Below are positions 33,419-42,008 of a DNA stretch of 52,618 bases, one piece after another. The first letter of the stretch is position 1, and every line of letters begins with the position of its first letter. Position numbers and translations under genes: made by a program. The notes beneath the pieces are model-generated. The model was not told the origin of the DNA. It saw only the letters and a list, made by a program, of their open reading frames with translations, and ran no database searches. Source of the stretch: Acidimicrobiales bacterium (GTDB lineage Bacteria; Actinomycetota; Acidimicrobiia; Acidimicrobiales; JAHEJN01); assembly GCA_024638845.1 (NCBI GenBank), contig JAHEJN010000017.1:1-52618 (forward strand), in the 5' to 3' direction.

Positions 33419-34135
33419 GTGAGCTGGCCCTCGGTCTCTGCGAGCGAGATGGCGTGGATCGACGCCCGCGCCATGCGCGAGATCGATCGTCAGATGATCG
33501 ATGTCGTCGGCATCACCTTGCTGCAGATGATGGAGAACGCGGGCCGGTCCTTGGCCACCGTCGTCGGCGAGCAGTTCGGCCCCGGATCGGTCGTCGTTCT
33601 GGCCGGCTCGGGTGGCAACGGTGGCGGCGGGCTGGTGGCCGCGCGGCACCTCCACAACGCCGGAGTCGGCGTGCAGGTGATGCTCACCGCAGATCGCGCG
33701 CGCCTGTCCCCAGGGGCGATGCACCAGCTCGGCATCGTCGAGTGGCTGGGTGTTCCGGTGACGGTGATCGACGAGACCACCTCGCTGATCGCCGACGGCG
33801 AGGTGGTGATCGACGCGATGGTCGGCTACAGCCTCCAGGGGCCGTTGGCGGGCCGCGCGACCATCGGAGCAGAGCTCATCTCGTCGGGGCCGGGCTCGGC
33901 CATCGTGAGCTTGGACGTGCCCTCCGGTCTGCCGGCTGACGGCGGCGACATCGGCCCGGTGGTCGACGCCGACGCCACGGTGACCCTCTGTCTCCCGAAG
34001 GTCGGGTTGGCCGGCCGCGTCGAGGTCGGCCGATTGTTCGTCGCCGACATCTCGGTGCCGGCCCGAGTAGTCGAAGCCGTCACCGGCGGACCGCCGCCAC
34101 CGTTTCACCGAGGTCCGATCCTGCTGGTCGAGTGA
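33419..34135 (+). CDS. nnrE: NAD(P)H-hydrate epimerase-like protein (YjeF N-domain)
   Basis: 238 residues from GTG 33419. DARAMREIDRQMID, LLQMMENAGRSLA, VVLAGSGGNGGGGLVAARHLHNAG, IDAMVGYSLQGPL and VSLDVPSGL form the complete YjeF_N domain that repairs NAD(P)HX epimers. The family's GNNGGDG is changed to GGNGGGG, with the first Asn and the Asp lost, while the catalytic-type Asp of LDVPSG is kept. No dehydratase domain is fused. Activity is therefore uncertain. Confidence 0.8.
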   Translation: MSWPSVSASEMAWIDARAMREIDRQMIDVVGITLLQMMENAGRSLATVVGEQFGPGSVVVLAGSGGNGGGGLVAARHLHNAGVGVQVMLTADRARLSPGAMHQLGIVEWLGVPVTVIDETTSLIADGEVVIDAMVGYSLQGPLAGRATIGAELISSGPGSAIVSLDVPSGLPADGGDIGPVVDADATVTLCLPKVGLAGRVEVGRLFVADISVPARVVEAVTGGPPPPFHRGPILLVE

Positions 34136-34193
34136 CGAACGCCGATGCGGTATTGCTGACACGGAACGGGACCGATGTGGTTCGATGGCGGCC

Positions 34194-35087
34194 ATGGAAA
34201 CGGAGTTCGCGTCGGCAGTTCGCAGCGGCGATCACGAGACGGTTACCCGGCTGCTCGCAGCCGGACAGCGTGCTGATGAGCCGCTCGACGCCATCGGGAC
34301 CACGCCGCTCATGGCGGCGCCCACGCTGGAGACGGTCGACGTGCTGCTCGACGCCGGGGCTTCAGTCGCCCCAACCGTTTTCGGGAGTGATGTCCTCCAG
34401 ATCGTGGTGTCCGACGACGCCTCTGCCATCGACGACCCCGGCGCGCGGATCGCCGTCGCCCGCCGACTCATGGCCCACGGCATACCGCTCGATCGTCGCA
34501 ACGAGCACGGCTGGTCGCGGCTGTACACGGCTGCGTTCGCCGGCGACGTCGGCGCGGTCGAAGCGTTGCTCACACTGGGGGCCGATCCGAACGACGAGCC
34601 GCCGCCGCTGGGTGCGGCGTGCTGGGGGAGCGGCCGACCAGTAGGTGACTCCCCGGACACGATCCAGCTGCTCGCCGCCGCCGGCGCCGATGTTCACCAG
34701 CGCGACGGTGCCGGCTGGTCCCTGCTGCATGCGGCGGCGATGCCGTACTCCCACGGCGATGGTTTCGAGTCGAGCGACGGTGTCAACCTGTCGGCGCTGG
34801 CCGCGCTGATCCGTCTCGGCGTGCCCCCCGACCTGCGAGGACCGAACGGCGTGACGTCTCTCATGCTCGTTGCCGAGTCAGGCGAGCTCGAAGCTGTCGA
34901 TCTGCTGTTGGCGGCGGGAGCCGACCAGACTCTTCGCGACGACGACGGCCTCGACGCCCTCGGCCATGCCCGACGGGTGGCCGACCGGCTGACAGAGGTA
35001 TTGGCGGGGGCATCGCCCGACACGACCGAGGCCGTGCGCCAGTACCGAGACGCCGCCGATCGCTGCGTCAATCGACTCTCGACCTAG
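34194..35087 (+). CDS. Ankyrin-repeat protein
   Basis: 297 residues from ATG 34194 (ATG 34185 also possible). Repeats such as [59 protein letters not shown] and [27 protein letters not shown] give at least five ankyrin units. No signal peptide; likely a cytosolic protein-binding protein. Its end overlaps the convergent gene by 20 bases. Confidence 0.85.
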   Translation: METEFASAVRSGDHETVTRLLAAGQRADEPLDAIGTTPLMAAPTLETVDVLLDAGASVAPTVFGSDVLQIVVSDDASAIDDPGARIAVARRLMAHGIPLDRRNEHGWSRLYTAAFAGDVGAVEALLTLGADPNDEPPPLGAACWGSGRPVGDSPDTIQLLAAAGADVHQRDGAGWSLLHAAAMPYSHGDGFESSDGVNLSALAALIRLGVPPDLRGPNGVTSLMLVAESGELEAVDLLLAAGADQTLRDDDGLDALGHARRVADRLTEVLAGASPDTTEAVRQYRDAADRCVNRLST

Positions 35088-35442
35088 CCAGGCCGGCCAG
35101 AAAGGCTTCCGGATCGTCGAAGCTGACGTACAGGGTGTGGAGCCGAATCGGAACGCCCATCACCCTGGCCTTGCTGGGAGGGTCGATCTCGATCGTGACG
35201 ATCCCGCTCACCGCACCGTTCACCAGCCACCGGCCCCGCCAACCATGAACACCGATGCCCGCCCACTGGTCGGAATCGGCGACCGCCCGCACGATCGATG
35301 GGCGATCGATGTGGGCGCGAAACGCCCAACCCATCCGGACATGAAGGACCTCGGGGTCGATGTCGGCCCACGAGCGTCGCGGCCCGAGTCCGCAGACCAC
35401 GAGAAGCGGTTTCCAGAAGCCGAAACGAAGTGCATAGCTCAT
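35068..35442 (-). CDS. Hypothetical protein, PH-like
   Basis: 124 residues. Short beta-rich pattern [23 protein letters not shown] ... [36 protein letters not shown] resembles bacterial PH-like or DUF3093-type domains, but I do not recognise it firmly. Convergent 20-base overlap with the ankyrin gene. AACTCT lies 7 bases before the ATG, a weak leaderless match. Confidence 0.55.
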   Translation of the reverse strand: MSYALRFGFWKPLLVVCGLGPRRSWADIDPEVLHVRMGWAFRAHIDRPSIVRAVADSDQWAGIGVHGWRGRWLVNGAVSGIVTIEIDPPSKARVMGVPIRLHTLYVSFDDPEAFLAGLARSRVD

Positions 35443-35541
35443 AGAGTTGGCCCATCGGATGGATCAGGGCGATGTCTCGGACGCCTCGGCTGGACTCTCT
35501 CACCATTCGAAACGCACACGAACGCGAAGAAGGATCCATCC

Positions 35542-36021
35542 ATGGCTCAATCCTTGTCCATCGACATCGGAATCAGCGACACCGACCGGCGAGAGATCGC
35601 CGAGGGCCTGTCGCACCTGCTGGCCGACACCTACACGCTCTATCTGAAGACCCACAACTATCACTGGAATGTCGTCGGGCCGATGTTCAACACGCTGCAT
35701 CTCATGTTCGAGGAGCAGTACAACGAGCTCGCGCTCGCCGTCGATCTGATCGCCGAGCGGATCCGTGCCCTCGGCGAGCACGCCCCGGCCACCTATCGCG
35801 AGTACGGCGAGCTGGCATCGGTCACCGAGGACACCGACCGTCCCGATGCCGAGGAGATGATCCGTCGCCTGATGCTCGGTCAAGAGACCGTCGCGCGCAC
35901 GGCGCGTTCGGTCTTCCCTGTTGCTGCCCGCGCCGACGACGAGTCGACCGCCGACCTGCTCACCCAACGCCTCCAGGTGCACGAGAAGACGGCGTGGATG
36001 CTGCGGAGCATGCTCGCCTGA
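35542..36021 (+). CDS. dps: Dps-family DNA-protecting ferritin-like protein
   Basis: 159 residues from ATG 35542, with AGAAGGA upstream. [46 protein letters not shown] contains the inter-subunit ferroxidase His, His, Asp/Glu ligands. It stores iron and protects DNA against peroxide. No OxyR-type site is evident upstream. The longer frame from 35137 runs antisense to the preceding gene. Confidence 0.93.
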   Translation: MAQSLSIDIGISDTDRREIAEGLSHLLADTYTLYLKTHNYHWNVVGPMFNTLHLMFEEQYNELALAVDLIAERIRALGEHAPATYREYGELASVTEDTDRPDAEEMIRRLMLGQETVARTARSVFPVAARADDESTADLLTQRLQVHEKTAWMLRSMLA

Positions 36022-36030
36022 GCGTCGCTC

Positions 36031-36927
36031 TCAGTCGTGGCGGAGCAGGTGCCGGAACGGACCCATACCGGCTGCCGGCTCGGTGGAGTTCACGAAGTCT
36101 CGGATGGCCTCGACGAAATGGTCGGGGTCTTCGGCGTGGGGGAAGTGGCCCACGCCCTCGAATATCTCCATCTGGCTTCCCGGAATAGCGGCGTGGGCCT
36201 CGTAGGCATGTTCGATCGGGATGATCCGATCGGAGTCACCCCACAGGATGAGAGTCGGCATCGCCGCCGCGAGATAGAGGCGATCGGTGGCGTTCACCAC
36301 CTGGCCCCCGGGTTCGATCACCGAACGCAGTGTCCGGAGGAACGCCCGCCGGTTCTCGGCACCCGAAAGCGATGCGTATGCCCGCCACATCTCGGTGAGC
36401 TTCGGGGCCTTGAGGCCACGAGATTGAAGGATGTTGCCCAGCGTGTTGCCCTGGTCGCGCACAAAACTGGGGAACAGGAACGGCATGACCAGCTCGGCAC
36501 CCGGCAGCGTGAGCATGCGCAGCATCCAGCTGACCTCGCGTCCGAGACCGCCGCTGCCGACCAGGATCATGCGGTCGACGAGCTCGGGGTGCTGATACGC
36601 AAGCTGCATGGCGATCCCGCCACCCAGTGACGCGCCGATCACGGTGACCGGCCCGAGGTCGAGCACACCGAGCAGGTCCCGTAGGCCGCTGGCGAAGGCG
36701 CCGAGCGAGTAATCGCCGGTTGGTTTGGCCGATTCTCCGTGGCCGAGGAGATCGGGAGCCAGAACGTTGAAGTCCTCGGCCAGACCGGGGATCACGTGGC
36801 GCCACGTGTGCGAGCTACCCGCCAGTCCGTGGATCAGCAGCAGGGTCGGCCTGCCCGGGTTGTCGTCGACCAAGCGGTAGGTGACATCGTGGCTGTGGAC
36901 ACCAACGTGCTGCAGCGGGACTTCCAT
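36031..36927 (-). CDS. Alpha/beta-hydrolase
   Basis: 298 residues. Oxyanion HGLAGS (33-38), nucleophile S100 in GASLGGG, acid in GDSDRIIP and His in GVGHFPH make a complete triad. Substrate unknown; esterase or C-C hydrolase-like. The start at 36927 is directly preceded by GAGGAG, too close for a ribosome binding site, and by TAACTT, which fits a leaderless start. Confidence 0.85.
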   Translation of the reverse strand: MEVPLQHVGVHSHDVTYRLVDDNPGRPTLLLIHGLAGSSHTWRHVIPGLAEDFNVLAPDLLGHGESAKPTGDYSLGAFASGLRDLLGVLDLGPVTVIGASLGGGIAMQLAYQHPELVDRMILVGSGGLGREVSWMLRMLTLPGAELVMPFLFPSFVRDQGNTLGNILQSRGLKAPKLTEMWRAYASLSGAENRRAFLRTLRSVIEPGGQVVNATDRLYLAAAMPTLILWGDSDRIIPIEHAYEAHAAIPGSQMEIFEGVGHFPHAEDPDHFVEAIRDFVNSTEPAAGMGPFRHLLRHD

Positions 36928-36933
36928 CTCCTC

Positions 36934-36939
36934 AAGTTA
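36934..36939 (-). promoter_or_regulatory. Leaderless -10 TAACTT
   Basis: TAACTT lies 6 bases before ATG 36927 on the minus strand. Confidence 0.5.
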
Positions 36940-36981
36940 CCTGGTGGTAGGCCCAAACCAGAGGACGAGGTCCGACCGATC

Positions 36982-37677
36982 TCATGGTCGCGGTGCGTAG
37001 AACGAGATCTGCCACGGCATCCATGGTCCGGGTTCAGCCGCGAGCTCACCGGCATCGATCAGCTCGATGACCCGTTCTGCATCCTCCAGGGCCGACAGGA
37101 GCCCGGTCGAGAGATCGGGACGCAGTCCGAACGAGGTCGCCATCTCCGTGTGGAGACCGTTGCACAGCCACGAGCACCCGAGACCATGCTCGCAGGAGAC
37201 GGGCTCGTAGCCCAACACGGTCGCGCCCTGGTCGAGCGTCTCGTTGCGCTCGATCATCTCGTAGACCCCGTGGCGTCCGGCGCCGGTCACCGTTGCCTCA
37301 TCGGCGAGGAAACGCTCGCAGTACGGCTGGGGGAGCGCACAACCGATCAGGCGAAGATCGCCGGGATCGACCACGAACTCGGCAACGAACTCCTCGAGCA
37401 CCGATCGTGAGAACGCAACGGCGGGAAAGCCGAGGTCCCGATCGAAGCGTTCTCGGTACCACTCGACGAGGTCGGGAAGCTGCTCTGCTCCCACGCCGAA
37501 GTCGAGCGCCGCCGCGGCTGCCTCGGAGCTCCACCAGGTGTTCAGCGCGAAGTCTGCGATACAGCCCGAAACGCTGACGACGCGGCTGGGCAACAGCGGA
37601 GATCGGTCGAAGGCGTCGCCCTTCGCGCCGGGGCGCTCGAGGAAGTAGCCACCGGCCACATGAGCAACGTCGTCCAC
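36982..37677 (-). CDS. Hypothetical protein
   Basis: 231 residues from GTG 37677. Soluble, acidic, with six cysteines, four of them in SCEHGLGCSWLC and an early SGCIADF. No family recognised; the cysteine cluster could bind a metal. The alpha/beta hydrolase gene follows on the same strand after 54 bases with its own promoter. Confidence 0.6.
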   Translation of the reverse strand: MDDVAHVAGGYFLERPGAKGDAFDRSPLLPSRVVSVSGCIADFALNTWWSSEAAAAALDFGVGAEQLPDLVEWYRERFDRDLGFPAVAFSRSVLEEFVAEFVVDPGDLRLIGCALPQPYCERFLADEATVTGAGRHGVYEMIERNETLDQGATVLGYEPVSCEHGLGCSWLCNGLHTEMATSFGLRPDLSTGLLSALEDAERVIELIDAGELAAEPGPWMPWQISFYAPRP

Positions 37678-37684
37678 TCAGCCG

Positions 37685-37690
37685 ATGGTA
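37685..37690 (-). promoter_or_regulatory. Leaderless -10 TACCAT
   Basis: TACCAT lies 7 bases before GTG 37677. It sits in a 60-base gap with the divergent promoter of the VOC gene. Confidence 0.5.
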
Positions 37691-37725
37691 GACACGGGCG
37701 TCTCGACCGGCTCGTATGGCCTGCG

Positions 37726-37731
37726 TAGTCT
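37726..37731 (+). promoter_or_regulatory. Leaderless -10 TAGTCT
   Basis: TAGTCT lies 6 bases before ATG 37738; CTCGAC at 37702-37707 is a possible -35 with an 18-base spacer. Confidence 0.5.
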
Positions 37732-37737
37732 CTGGTC

Positions 37738-38124
37738 ATGATCGTCGCCGTCCACACCCTGGTCTATTCCGATGACCCCTCCGCCACTCGCGCCTTTCTG
37801 CGCGATGTGCTCGGTTGGCCCCACGTCGAGGACACCAACACCGAACCGGGCTGGCTGATATTCGGTACCGGGCGAAGTGAGATGGGGGTGCACCCGACCC
37901 ACAGCGTGTGGGAGGGCACGGAGTACACGTTCCCCCGCCAGCACAGGATATCGCTGATGTGCGACGACATCGAAGCGACGCGTACGGAGCTCGCGGCCAG
38001 AGGTGCAACCTTCAGCTCGCCCGTCGTCGACGAAGGCTACGGGCTCGTGACCTCCCTCGAGGTGCCGGGTGCCGACCCGTTCATGCTCTACGAACCGCGC
38101 CACGAGGTGGCCTACGACCTCTGA
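37738..38124 (+). CDS. VOC-family (glyoxalase/bleomycin-resistance) protein
   Basis: 128 residues. VHTLVYSDDPSATRAFLRDVLGWPHVED, LIFGTGRSEMGVHP, ISLMCDDIEATRTELAARGATF and DPFMLYEPRH follow the single VOC module with metal ligands His/Glu. Substrate unknown. Its 3' end overlaps the convergent GNAT gene by 44 bases. Confidence 0.87.
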   Translation: MIVAVHTLVYSDDPSATRAFLRDVLGWPHVEDTNTEPGWLIFGTGRSEMGVHPTHSVWEGTEYTFPRQHRISLMCDDIEATRTELAARGATFSSPVVDEGYGLVTSLEVPGADPFMLYEPRHEVAYDL

Positions 38125-38584
38125 TGGACACGGTCATGCACACGCTGTGGGGGTTGCGGGTGTAGTCGCCGAAGGGCGGGCACTCCTCGAAGCCGAGGCT
38201 GGCGTACAGGGCCCGTGCCGGCCCGAACGCGTCCATGGTTCCCGTTTCGAGGCTCACCCGGTCGTGGCCCCGGTCGGCTGCCGTCTCCAGAAGCTGTTCG
38301 GCGATGGCCCGTCCGACTCCCCGACCGCGATGGTCGGTCGAGGTGTGCATCGACTTCAGCTCGGCGTGGGAGTGGTCGAGGTACCGCAGCGCTCCCACCC
38401 CGACCAGCCCTCCCCGGATGCGGGCGGTGAAGAAGGTGACCGAGGCGTCGCCCAACCCGTCGAGGTCGAGCGCATGTACGTGGCCGGCGGGGGTGACCTC
38501 GTTGGCAAACGAGAGGTGATGGTCGAGGAGGACCCTGACGTCGTCGGCGGTCGGCGCCTCGATGGAAATGACGAGCGGGTCCAT
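38081..38584 (-). CDS. GNAT-family N-acetyltransferase
   Basis: 167 residues. ELKSMHTSTDHRGRGVGRAIAEQLLETAADRG is the acetyl-CoA loop region (R/Q-x-x-G-x-G), and ARALYASLGFEECPPFGDY is the usual closing segment of PanZ/YjaB-like proteins. The last 44 bases overlap the VOC gene. It starts 18 bases after the DeoR gene on the same strand. Confidence 0.88.
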   Translation of the reverse strand: MDPLVISIEAPTADDVRVLLDHHLSFANEVTPAGHVHALDLDGLGDASVTFFTARIRGGLVGVGALRYLDHSHAELKSMHTSTDHRGRGVGRAIAEQLLETAADRGHDRVSLETGTMDAFGPARALYASLGFEECPPFGDYTRNPHSVCMTVSIRGRRPPRGAVRRA

Positions 38585-38602
38585 GACAGGGCCAGTCTGC
38601 TC

Positions 38603-39385
38603 TCAGTAGCCTCCGGAAGGAACCATGAGCAGCTCGGTCTCCACCTCGGCGAAGGCCTGCCGGGCCGGCTCGGGGAGGCCGTCGTCGCTCACGACGACGT
38701 CGGCGCGTTCGAGTGGGGCGATCTGGGCCAGCCCCACGGTGCCCCACTTGGTGTGATCGGCCAACACGACGACTCGGCGGGCGGAGGTGATGAATGCCTT
38801 GTTCACCTCGGCCTCGGCCAGGTTCGGGGTCGTGTAGCCGAGCTCGGCGTCCATGCCGTGCACGCCCATGAAGACCGCGTCGACATTGAGCCTGGCCAAG
38901 GTGTTCGTGGCAACGGGGCCGACGAGCGCATCGGAGGGCGTTCGCACGCCACCGGTGATGACCACCGTGAGGTCGGAGCGCGGACTCTGGTACAGCGCCT
39001 GGGCCACGGCGGGTGCATTCGTCACCACTGTGAGCTCGGCGACTGCGTGGAGGCGCTTGGCGAAGGTCCAGGTGGTCGTGCCGGCCGTCAGGGCAATGGA
39101 AGAGCCGGGTTGGACCAGCGCCGCGGCCCGCTGGGCGATCGCATCCTTCTCGCGTTGCTGTCGCCGTTGCTTCGCCGCGAAACCGGGCTCGTGCGAACTG
39201 AGGTCGCCGATGCGCGTAGCCCCGCCGTGGACCTTGTCGACCAGGCGTAGGGCCGCGAGCTGATCGAGGTCGCGCCGCACCGTCATCTCCGACACGTTGA
39301 ATCGCTCGGCCAGGTCGCGGACGCGTACCGACCCCTCTTGGCGAACGGACTCGACGATGATGTCGTGACGTTGACGGGCGAGCAT
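38603..39385 (-). CDS. DeoR-family transcriptional repressor
   Basis: 260 residues from ATG 39385. The N-terminal helix-turn-helix RQRHDIIVESVRQEGSVRVRDLAERFNVSEMTVRRDL is a textbook DeoR signature; the C-terminal part (TAGTTTW, VVTNAPAVAQAL, GVHGMDAELGYTTPN) binds phosphosugars. Divergent from the alpha-galactoside operon, which it probably represses. A longer frame to 39478 has no supporting start. Confidence 0.9.
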   Translation of the reverse strand: MLARQRHDIIVESVRQEGSVRVRDLAERFNVSEMTVRRDLDQLAALRLVDKVHGGATRIGDLSSHEPGFAAKQRRQQREKDAIAQRAAALVQPGSSIALTAGTTTWTFAKRLHAVAELTVVTNAPAVAQALYQSPRSDLTVVITGGVRTPSDALVGPVATNTLARLNVDAVFMGVHGMDAELGYTTPNLAEAEVNKAFITSARRVVVLADHTKWGTVGLAQIAPLERADVVVSDDGLPEPARQAFAEVETELLMVPSGGY

Positions 39386-39465
39386 GGCCTCGATTCCCCC
39401 GTACGGGCCCTCCCACGAGAAGCCGGCGCACCGGCAAGGCTGCCGCGCCGGCCACGCCAAGTCAA

Positions 39466-39477
39466 CAAAATCGAACA
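39466..39477 (-). promoter_or_regulatory. DeoR operator candidate, site A
   Basis: Minus strand TGTTCGATTTTG, matching site B (39544-39555) at 10 of 12 bases in the opposite orientation. Confidence 0.4.
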
Positions 39478-39512
39478 TCGGGGTCGAGGCCGCTCCGGAC
39501 GCTTCGGCATAC

Positions 39513-39541
39513 TTGACAAGGCAGGGCGTTGCGACGAGGCT
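39513..39541 (+). promoter_or_regulatory. Promoter of the alpha-galactoside operon
   Basis: Perfect -35 TTGACA (39513-39518), a 17-base spacer and GAGGCT (39536-39541) as a weak -10. Operator site B lies directly downstream over the expected transcription start. Confidence 0.45.
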
Positions 39542-39543
39542 GC

Positions 39544-39555
39544 TGTTCGGTTCTG
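39544..39555 (+). promoter_or_regulatory. DeoR operator candidate, site B
   Basis: TGTTCGGTTCTG, part of a larger GTTC-N6-GAAC inverted repeat (39545-39558). Binding here would block transcription of the sugar operon. Confidence 0.4.
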
Positions 39556-39618
39556 AACTTTTTCGTCCGAGTACGCCAGTAACGCAGCTCGGACCACCAT
39601 CAGGAGGGGAAATACCAC

Positions 39619-40962
39619 ATGTCTAAGCTCATTCTGCCCGGATCACCGAGCCCGTCGACGCACGGGTACTCGCTGTCGCGGCGCTCGTTGTTGAAGGGCA
39701 CGGCCGGTACGGCCGCCCTGGCGGTCGGTCTTCCGACCGTGCTCGCCGCGTGCGGCAGCGACGACAGCTCGGGTGGGGACTTCGAGCTCGGATCGGCCAC
39801 CGGTGATCTCACGATTGGCTCCAACTACTCCAACGAGCTCCCCCAGGCCGGCCTCGCCGCGGCGACCGCCGCCGTGCCGAACGCGAACATCAACTCGAGC
39901 ATCAACGAGGTCGACCACAACACGTTCCAGGAGAACATCACCACGTATCTCCAGAACCCCGACGACATCATCCCGTGGTTCGCCGGCTTCCGCATGCGGT
40001 TCTTCGCCGAGCAAGACTTGCTGGGCGACATCACCGACGTCTGGGATGCCGGACTCAGCGACTTGCTGGGCGAAGGCTTCAAGACCGCCTCGACCGGCAA
40101 CGACGGCAAGCAGTACTTCGTGCCGTGGACCTACTACATCTGGGGCGTGTACTTCCGCCCGAGCCTTTTCGAGGAGAACGGCTGGACCGCACCCACCAAC
40201 CTCGACGAGCTGAACAGCCTCGCGTCGGACATGCAAGATGCCGGCATCACGCCGTTCGCGTTCGCCAACGACGGCCGTTGGCCGGCGATGGGCACCTTCG
40301 ATCAGCTCAACTTCCGACTCAACGGCTACGACTTCCACGTCGACCTCATGGCCGGAGAGGAGAGCTGGACCGACGAGCGGGTCAAGAACGTGTTCACCAC
40401 CTGGGAGAGCCTCCTGCCCATCCACCAGGAGAACCCGAACGGGCGCACCTGGGAGGAGGCGGCCGCTGCGGTCGTCAACAAGGAGGCCGGCATGATGACC
40501 ATCGGCACCTTCATCGGGTCGCAGTTCCCCGACGGCGACACCTCCGACCTCGACTTCTTCACGTTCCCCGAGCTCGACCCCGAAATCGGTACCGGAACGG
40601 TCGAAGCGCCGATCGACGGTTGGATGATGGCCAAGAGCCCCAGCAACGAGAGCGCAGCCAAGGAGATGCTCTACCACTACGGTACCGCTCTCGCCCAAGA
40701 GGCCTACCTCGCCGAGGATCCCAGCGTGGTGGCACCGTCCGAGGACGTCGACGCCTCCATCTACAGCCCCCTTCAGAACAAGGTGCTGGCTGCGGTGGCC
40801 GCGGCCCCCACGGTCACGCAGTTCCTCGATCGTGACACGAGCCCCGAGTTCGCCTCGAACGTGGCCGGCCCGCGCATCGCCGACTTCCTCGCCAATCCCG
40901 GCGACATCGATTCGATCCTGGCCGACATGCAAGAGCAGGCCGAGGTCATTCTCAACAGCTGA
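39619..40962 (+). CDS. Extracellular sugar-binding lipoprotein of an ABC importer (Tat signal)
   Basis: 447 residues; AGGAGG before the ATG. The N-terminus has a twin-arginine SRRSLLKG (RR 21-22) and a lipobox ending at C45 (VLAAC), so the protein is probably exported folded and lipid-anchored. The rest is a family-1 type solute-binding protein (WFAGFRMRFFAEQDLLGDI, PYTYYIWGVYFRPSLFEENGW-like core, and PIDGWMMAKSP). First gene of the alpha-galactoside operon. Confidence 0.92.
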   Translation: MSKLILPGSPSPSTHGYSLSRRSLLKGTAGTAALAVGLPTVLAACGSDDSSGGDFELGSATGDLTIGSNYSNELPQAGLAAATAAVPNANINSSINEVDHNTFQENITTYLQNPDDIIPWFAGFRMRFFAEQDLLGDITDVWDAGLSDLLGEGFKTASTGNDGKQYFVPWTYYIWGVYFRPSLFEENGWTAPTNLDELNSLASDMQDAGITPFAFANDGRWPAMGTFDQLNFRLNGYDFHVDLMAGEESWTDERVKNVFTTWESLLPIHQENPNGRTWEEAAAAVVNKEAGMMTIGTFIGSQFPDGDTSDLDFFTFPELDPEIGTGTVEAPIDGWMMAKSPSNESAAKEMLYHYGTALAQEAYLAEDPSVVAPSEDVDASIYSPLQNKVLAAVAAAPTVTQFLDRDTSPEFASNVAGPRIADFLANPGDIDSILADMQEQAEVILNS

Positions 40963-41018
40963 CGCTGCGATCTGGCAAGCTCTTCCCGAGAACCACCATC
41001 ACGAACAGGGGGGTGCGG

Positions 41019-42008
41019 ATGGCAACTGCAGAAGCGGACGTCCCGACGGCCGCCCTGAAGGTGGAACGCGGGAAGAAGGCTCCACAGTTCAAGGGACGAG
41101 ACCGCTGGGTCTTCTACGCGATGGTCGGCATTCCGACGGGGCTGCACGTGCTGCTCGTCTGGGTGCCGACCGTGGGGTCGATCTTCTTGTCGTTCACCGA
41201 CTGGAAGGGCATCCGGTTCTCCGACATCACCTGGGTGGGCTTGCGGAACTACAACCAGATCTTCACGGTCTTCGAGAAGGACTTCTTCCAGGCCCTCATC
41301 AACAACACCGTCCTGCTGGTGTTCCTGTTCCTCGGCCCGACCCTTTTCGGGATGTTCCTCGCCTACAGCCTCGACAAGAGCATCAAGGGCACGCGTCTGT
41401 ACCAGAGCGTGTTCTACACCCCGGTGGTGTTGTCGCTCGCGGTCGTCGGGTTCATGTGGCAGAGCGTGATCTACTCCACCGAGAACGGCCTGGCCACTCA
41501 GCTCTTCGGAGGCGGTGAGCCCGTCGACTGGCTCGGCAATCAGTCGTTTCTGATCTCCTTCGGCGACACGTACGGCATCTCCAAGAACTTCGCCGCCATC
41601 CTCATCGCCATCGCCTGGCGTCATGCGGGTTACATCATGGTGCTCTACCTCGCCGGGCTGAAGAGCGTCGACAACTCGCTGAAGGAAGCCGCGTCGATCG
41701 ACGGGGCCAACGAGTGGCAGACGTTCCGGCTCGTCACGTTTCCCACCCTCAAGCCCATCAATGTCGTCGTCGCCGTGATCACGGTGATCGAGGCGCTCCG
41801 CGCCTTCGACATCATCTTCGTGCTCAACACGCCACGAAAGACCGAGGTGTTGTCGATCCTGACAACCAACAACCTGCTGGGGGAGGGTGGCGGCAACGTC
41901 GGACGCGGTTCGGCCTACGCCACCATCTTGTTCCTGCTGTGTCTCGGCTTCGTTATCTGGTACGTCACCAACCACTACAAGAGCACCGAGGAAGGAGCCG
42001 AGTCATGA
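41019..42008 (+). CDS. Sugar ABC permease (MalF/UgpA-type)
   Basis: 329 residues from ATG 41019 with AGGGGGG 5 bases upstream. Six membrane helices and the EAA loop EAASIDGANEWQTFRLVTFPTLKP, which contacts the ATPase. Stop overlaps the next ATG (ATGA, 42005-42008). Confidence 0.92.
   Translation: MATAEADVPTAALKVERGKKAPQFKGRDRWVFYAMVGIPTGLHVLLVWVPTVGSIFLSFTDWKGIRFSDITWVGLRNYNQIFTVFEKDFFQALINNTVLLVFLFLGPTLFGMFLAYSLDKSIKGTRLYQSVFYTPVVLSLAVVGFMWQSVIYSTENGLATQLFGGGEPVDWLGNQSFLISFGDTYGISKNFAAILIAIAWRHAGYIMVLYLAGLKSVDNSLKEAASIDGANEWQTFRLVTFPTLKPINVVVAVITVIEALRAFDIIFVLNTPRKTEVLSILTTNNLLGEGGGNVGRGSAYATILFLLCLGFVIWYVTNHYKSTEEGAES

Noticed and set aside
39643-40932. 429-codon minus-strand frame
   Set aside because: Lies fully antisense to the sugar-binding protein and reads as Arg/Gly/Val-rich shadow.
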